Origin: Spirochaetia bacterium
Lineage (GTDB): Bacteria; Spirochaetota; Spirochaetia; JABMQR01
Assembly (NCBI GenBank): GCA_016784705.1
Contig: JADHUD010000151.1
Location: forward strand, 1 to 6,265
Length of the DNA stretch: 6,265 nt
Reading direction: 5' to 3'
In this document: one piece after another, positions 6,215 to 6,265 of the stretch
Layout of the letters: each line of letters begins with the position of its first letter
How positions within the stretch are numbered: the first letter of the stretch is position 1
Notes under the pieces: generated by a model
What the model saw: only the letters and a program-made list of their open reading frames with translations
The model's database searches: none
What the model was told of the DNA's origin: nothing
Translations under genes and position numbers: made by a program

Positions 6215-6265
6215 ATTGAAAAGATTCTGCATGGACATCACTCTAAAAATCATCCATAAACCAAT

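Noticed and set aside
6202..6265. Open minus-strand frame entering from the right edge and ending in a TGA that overlaps the MSDT start codon region, possibly the tail of an upstream gene
   Set aside because: Only about 20 codons are visible, with no recognisable motif. The other two frames also end close by, so an upstream gene end cannot be assigned.

Overview
The window holds one co-directional gene cluster read entirely from the minus strand, so transcription runs from high to low coordinates. It has four complete protein genes and the first 45 codons of a fifth. In transcription order they are: a GlcD-like FAD-binding subunit (6204-4741), a two-CCG-domain iron-sulfur subunit of the HdrD/GlcF type (4718-3450), a second and quite different FAD-binding PCMH-type oxidase subunit (3435-1777), a CoA-acylating aldehyde dehydrogenase resembling SauS/EutE/AdhE-N (1701-301), and the start of an acyl-CoA carboxylase/decarboxylase carboxyltransferase subunit (135-1, cut by the window edge). 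The first three genes are 22 and 14 bases apart and each has a strong Shine-Dalgarno, so they form a tight unit. The aldehyde dehydrogenase follows after 75 bases. The carboxyltransferase follows after 165 bases that contain a long imperfect stem-loop.

The first three genes look like one soluble flavo-iron-sulfur oxidoreductase. The arrangement recalls glycolate oxidase GlcD-GlcE-GlcF, but here both flavoproteins are near full length and very unlike each other, and the iron-sulfur subunit has a family-specific insertion. Such a complex would take electrons from an alcohol or hydroxy-acid type substrate at a flavin and pass them along iron-sulfur clusters to an acceptor not visible here. The aldehyde dehydrogenase would convert an aldehyde to an acyl-CoA with NAD(P)+ and CoA, and the carboxyltransferase would carboxylate or decarboxylate an acyl-CoA. 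Together they suggest a catabolic route of the form substrate -> aldehyde -> acyl-CoA -> carboxylated acyl-CoA. The substrate cannot be read from the sequence. A C2/C3 alcohol or hydroxy acid, a ketone-derived compound or a sulfonate are all conceivable.

The organism is most likely an anaerobic bacterium with moderate GC content. Oxygen-labile iron-sulfur enzymes, an acylating aldehyde dehydrogenase and a biotin-type acyl-CoA carboxyltransferase are typical of sulfate reducers and syntrophs (Desulfobacterota), some Clostridia and some spirochaetes. No phylum can be fixed from this window. There are no RNA genes, mobile elements, CRISPR arrays or intergenic gaps above 300 bases. The 49 bases before the first gene (6217-6265) hold no feature I can call, so the operon promoter or an upstream gene lies outside or at the very edge.
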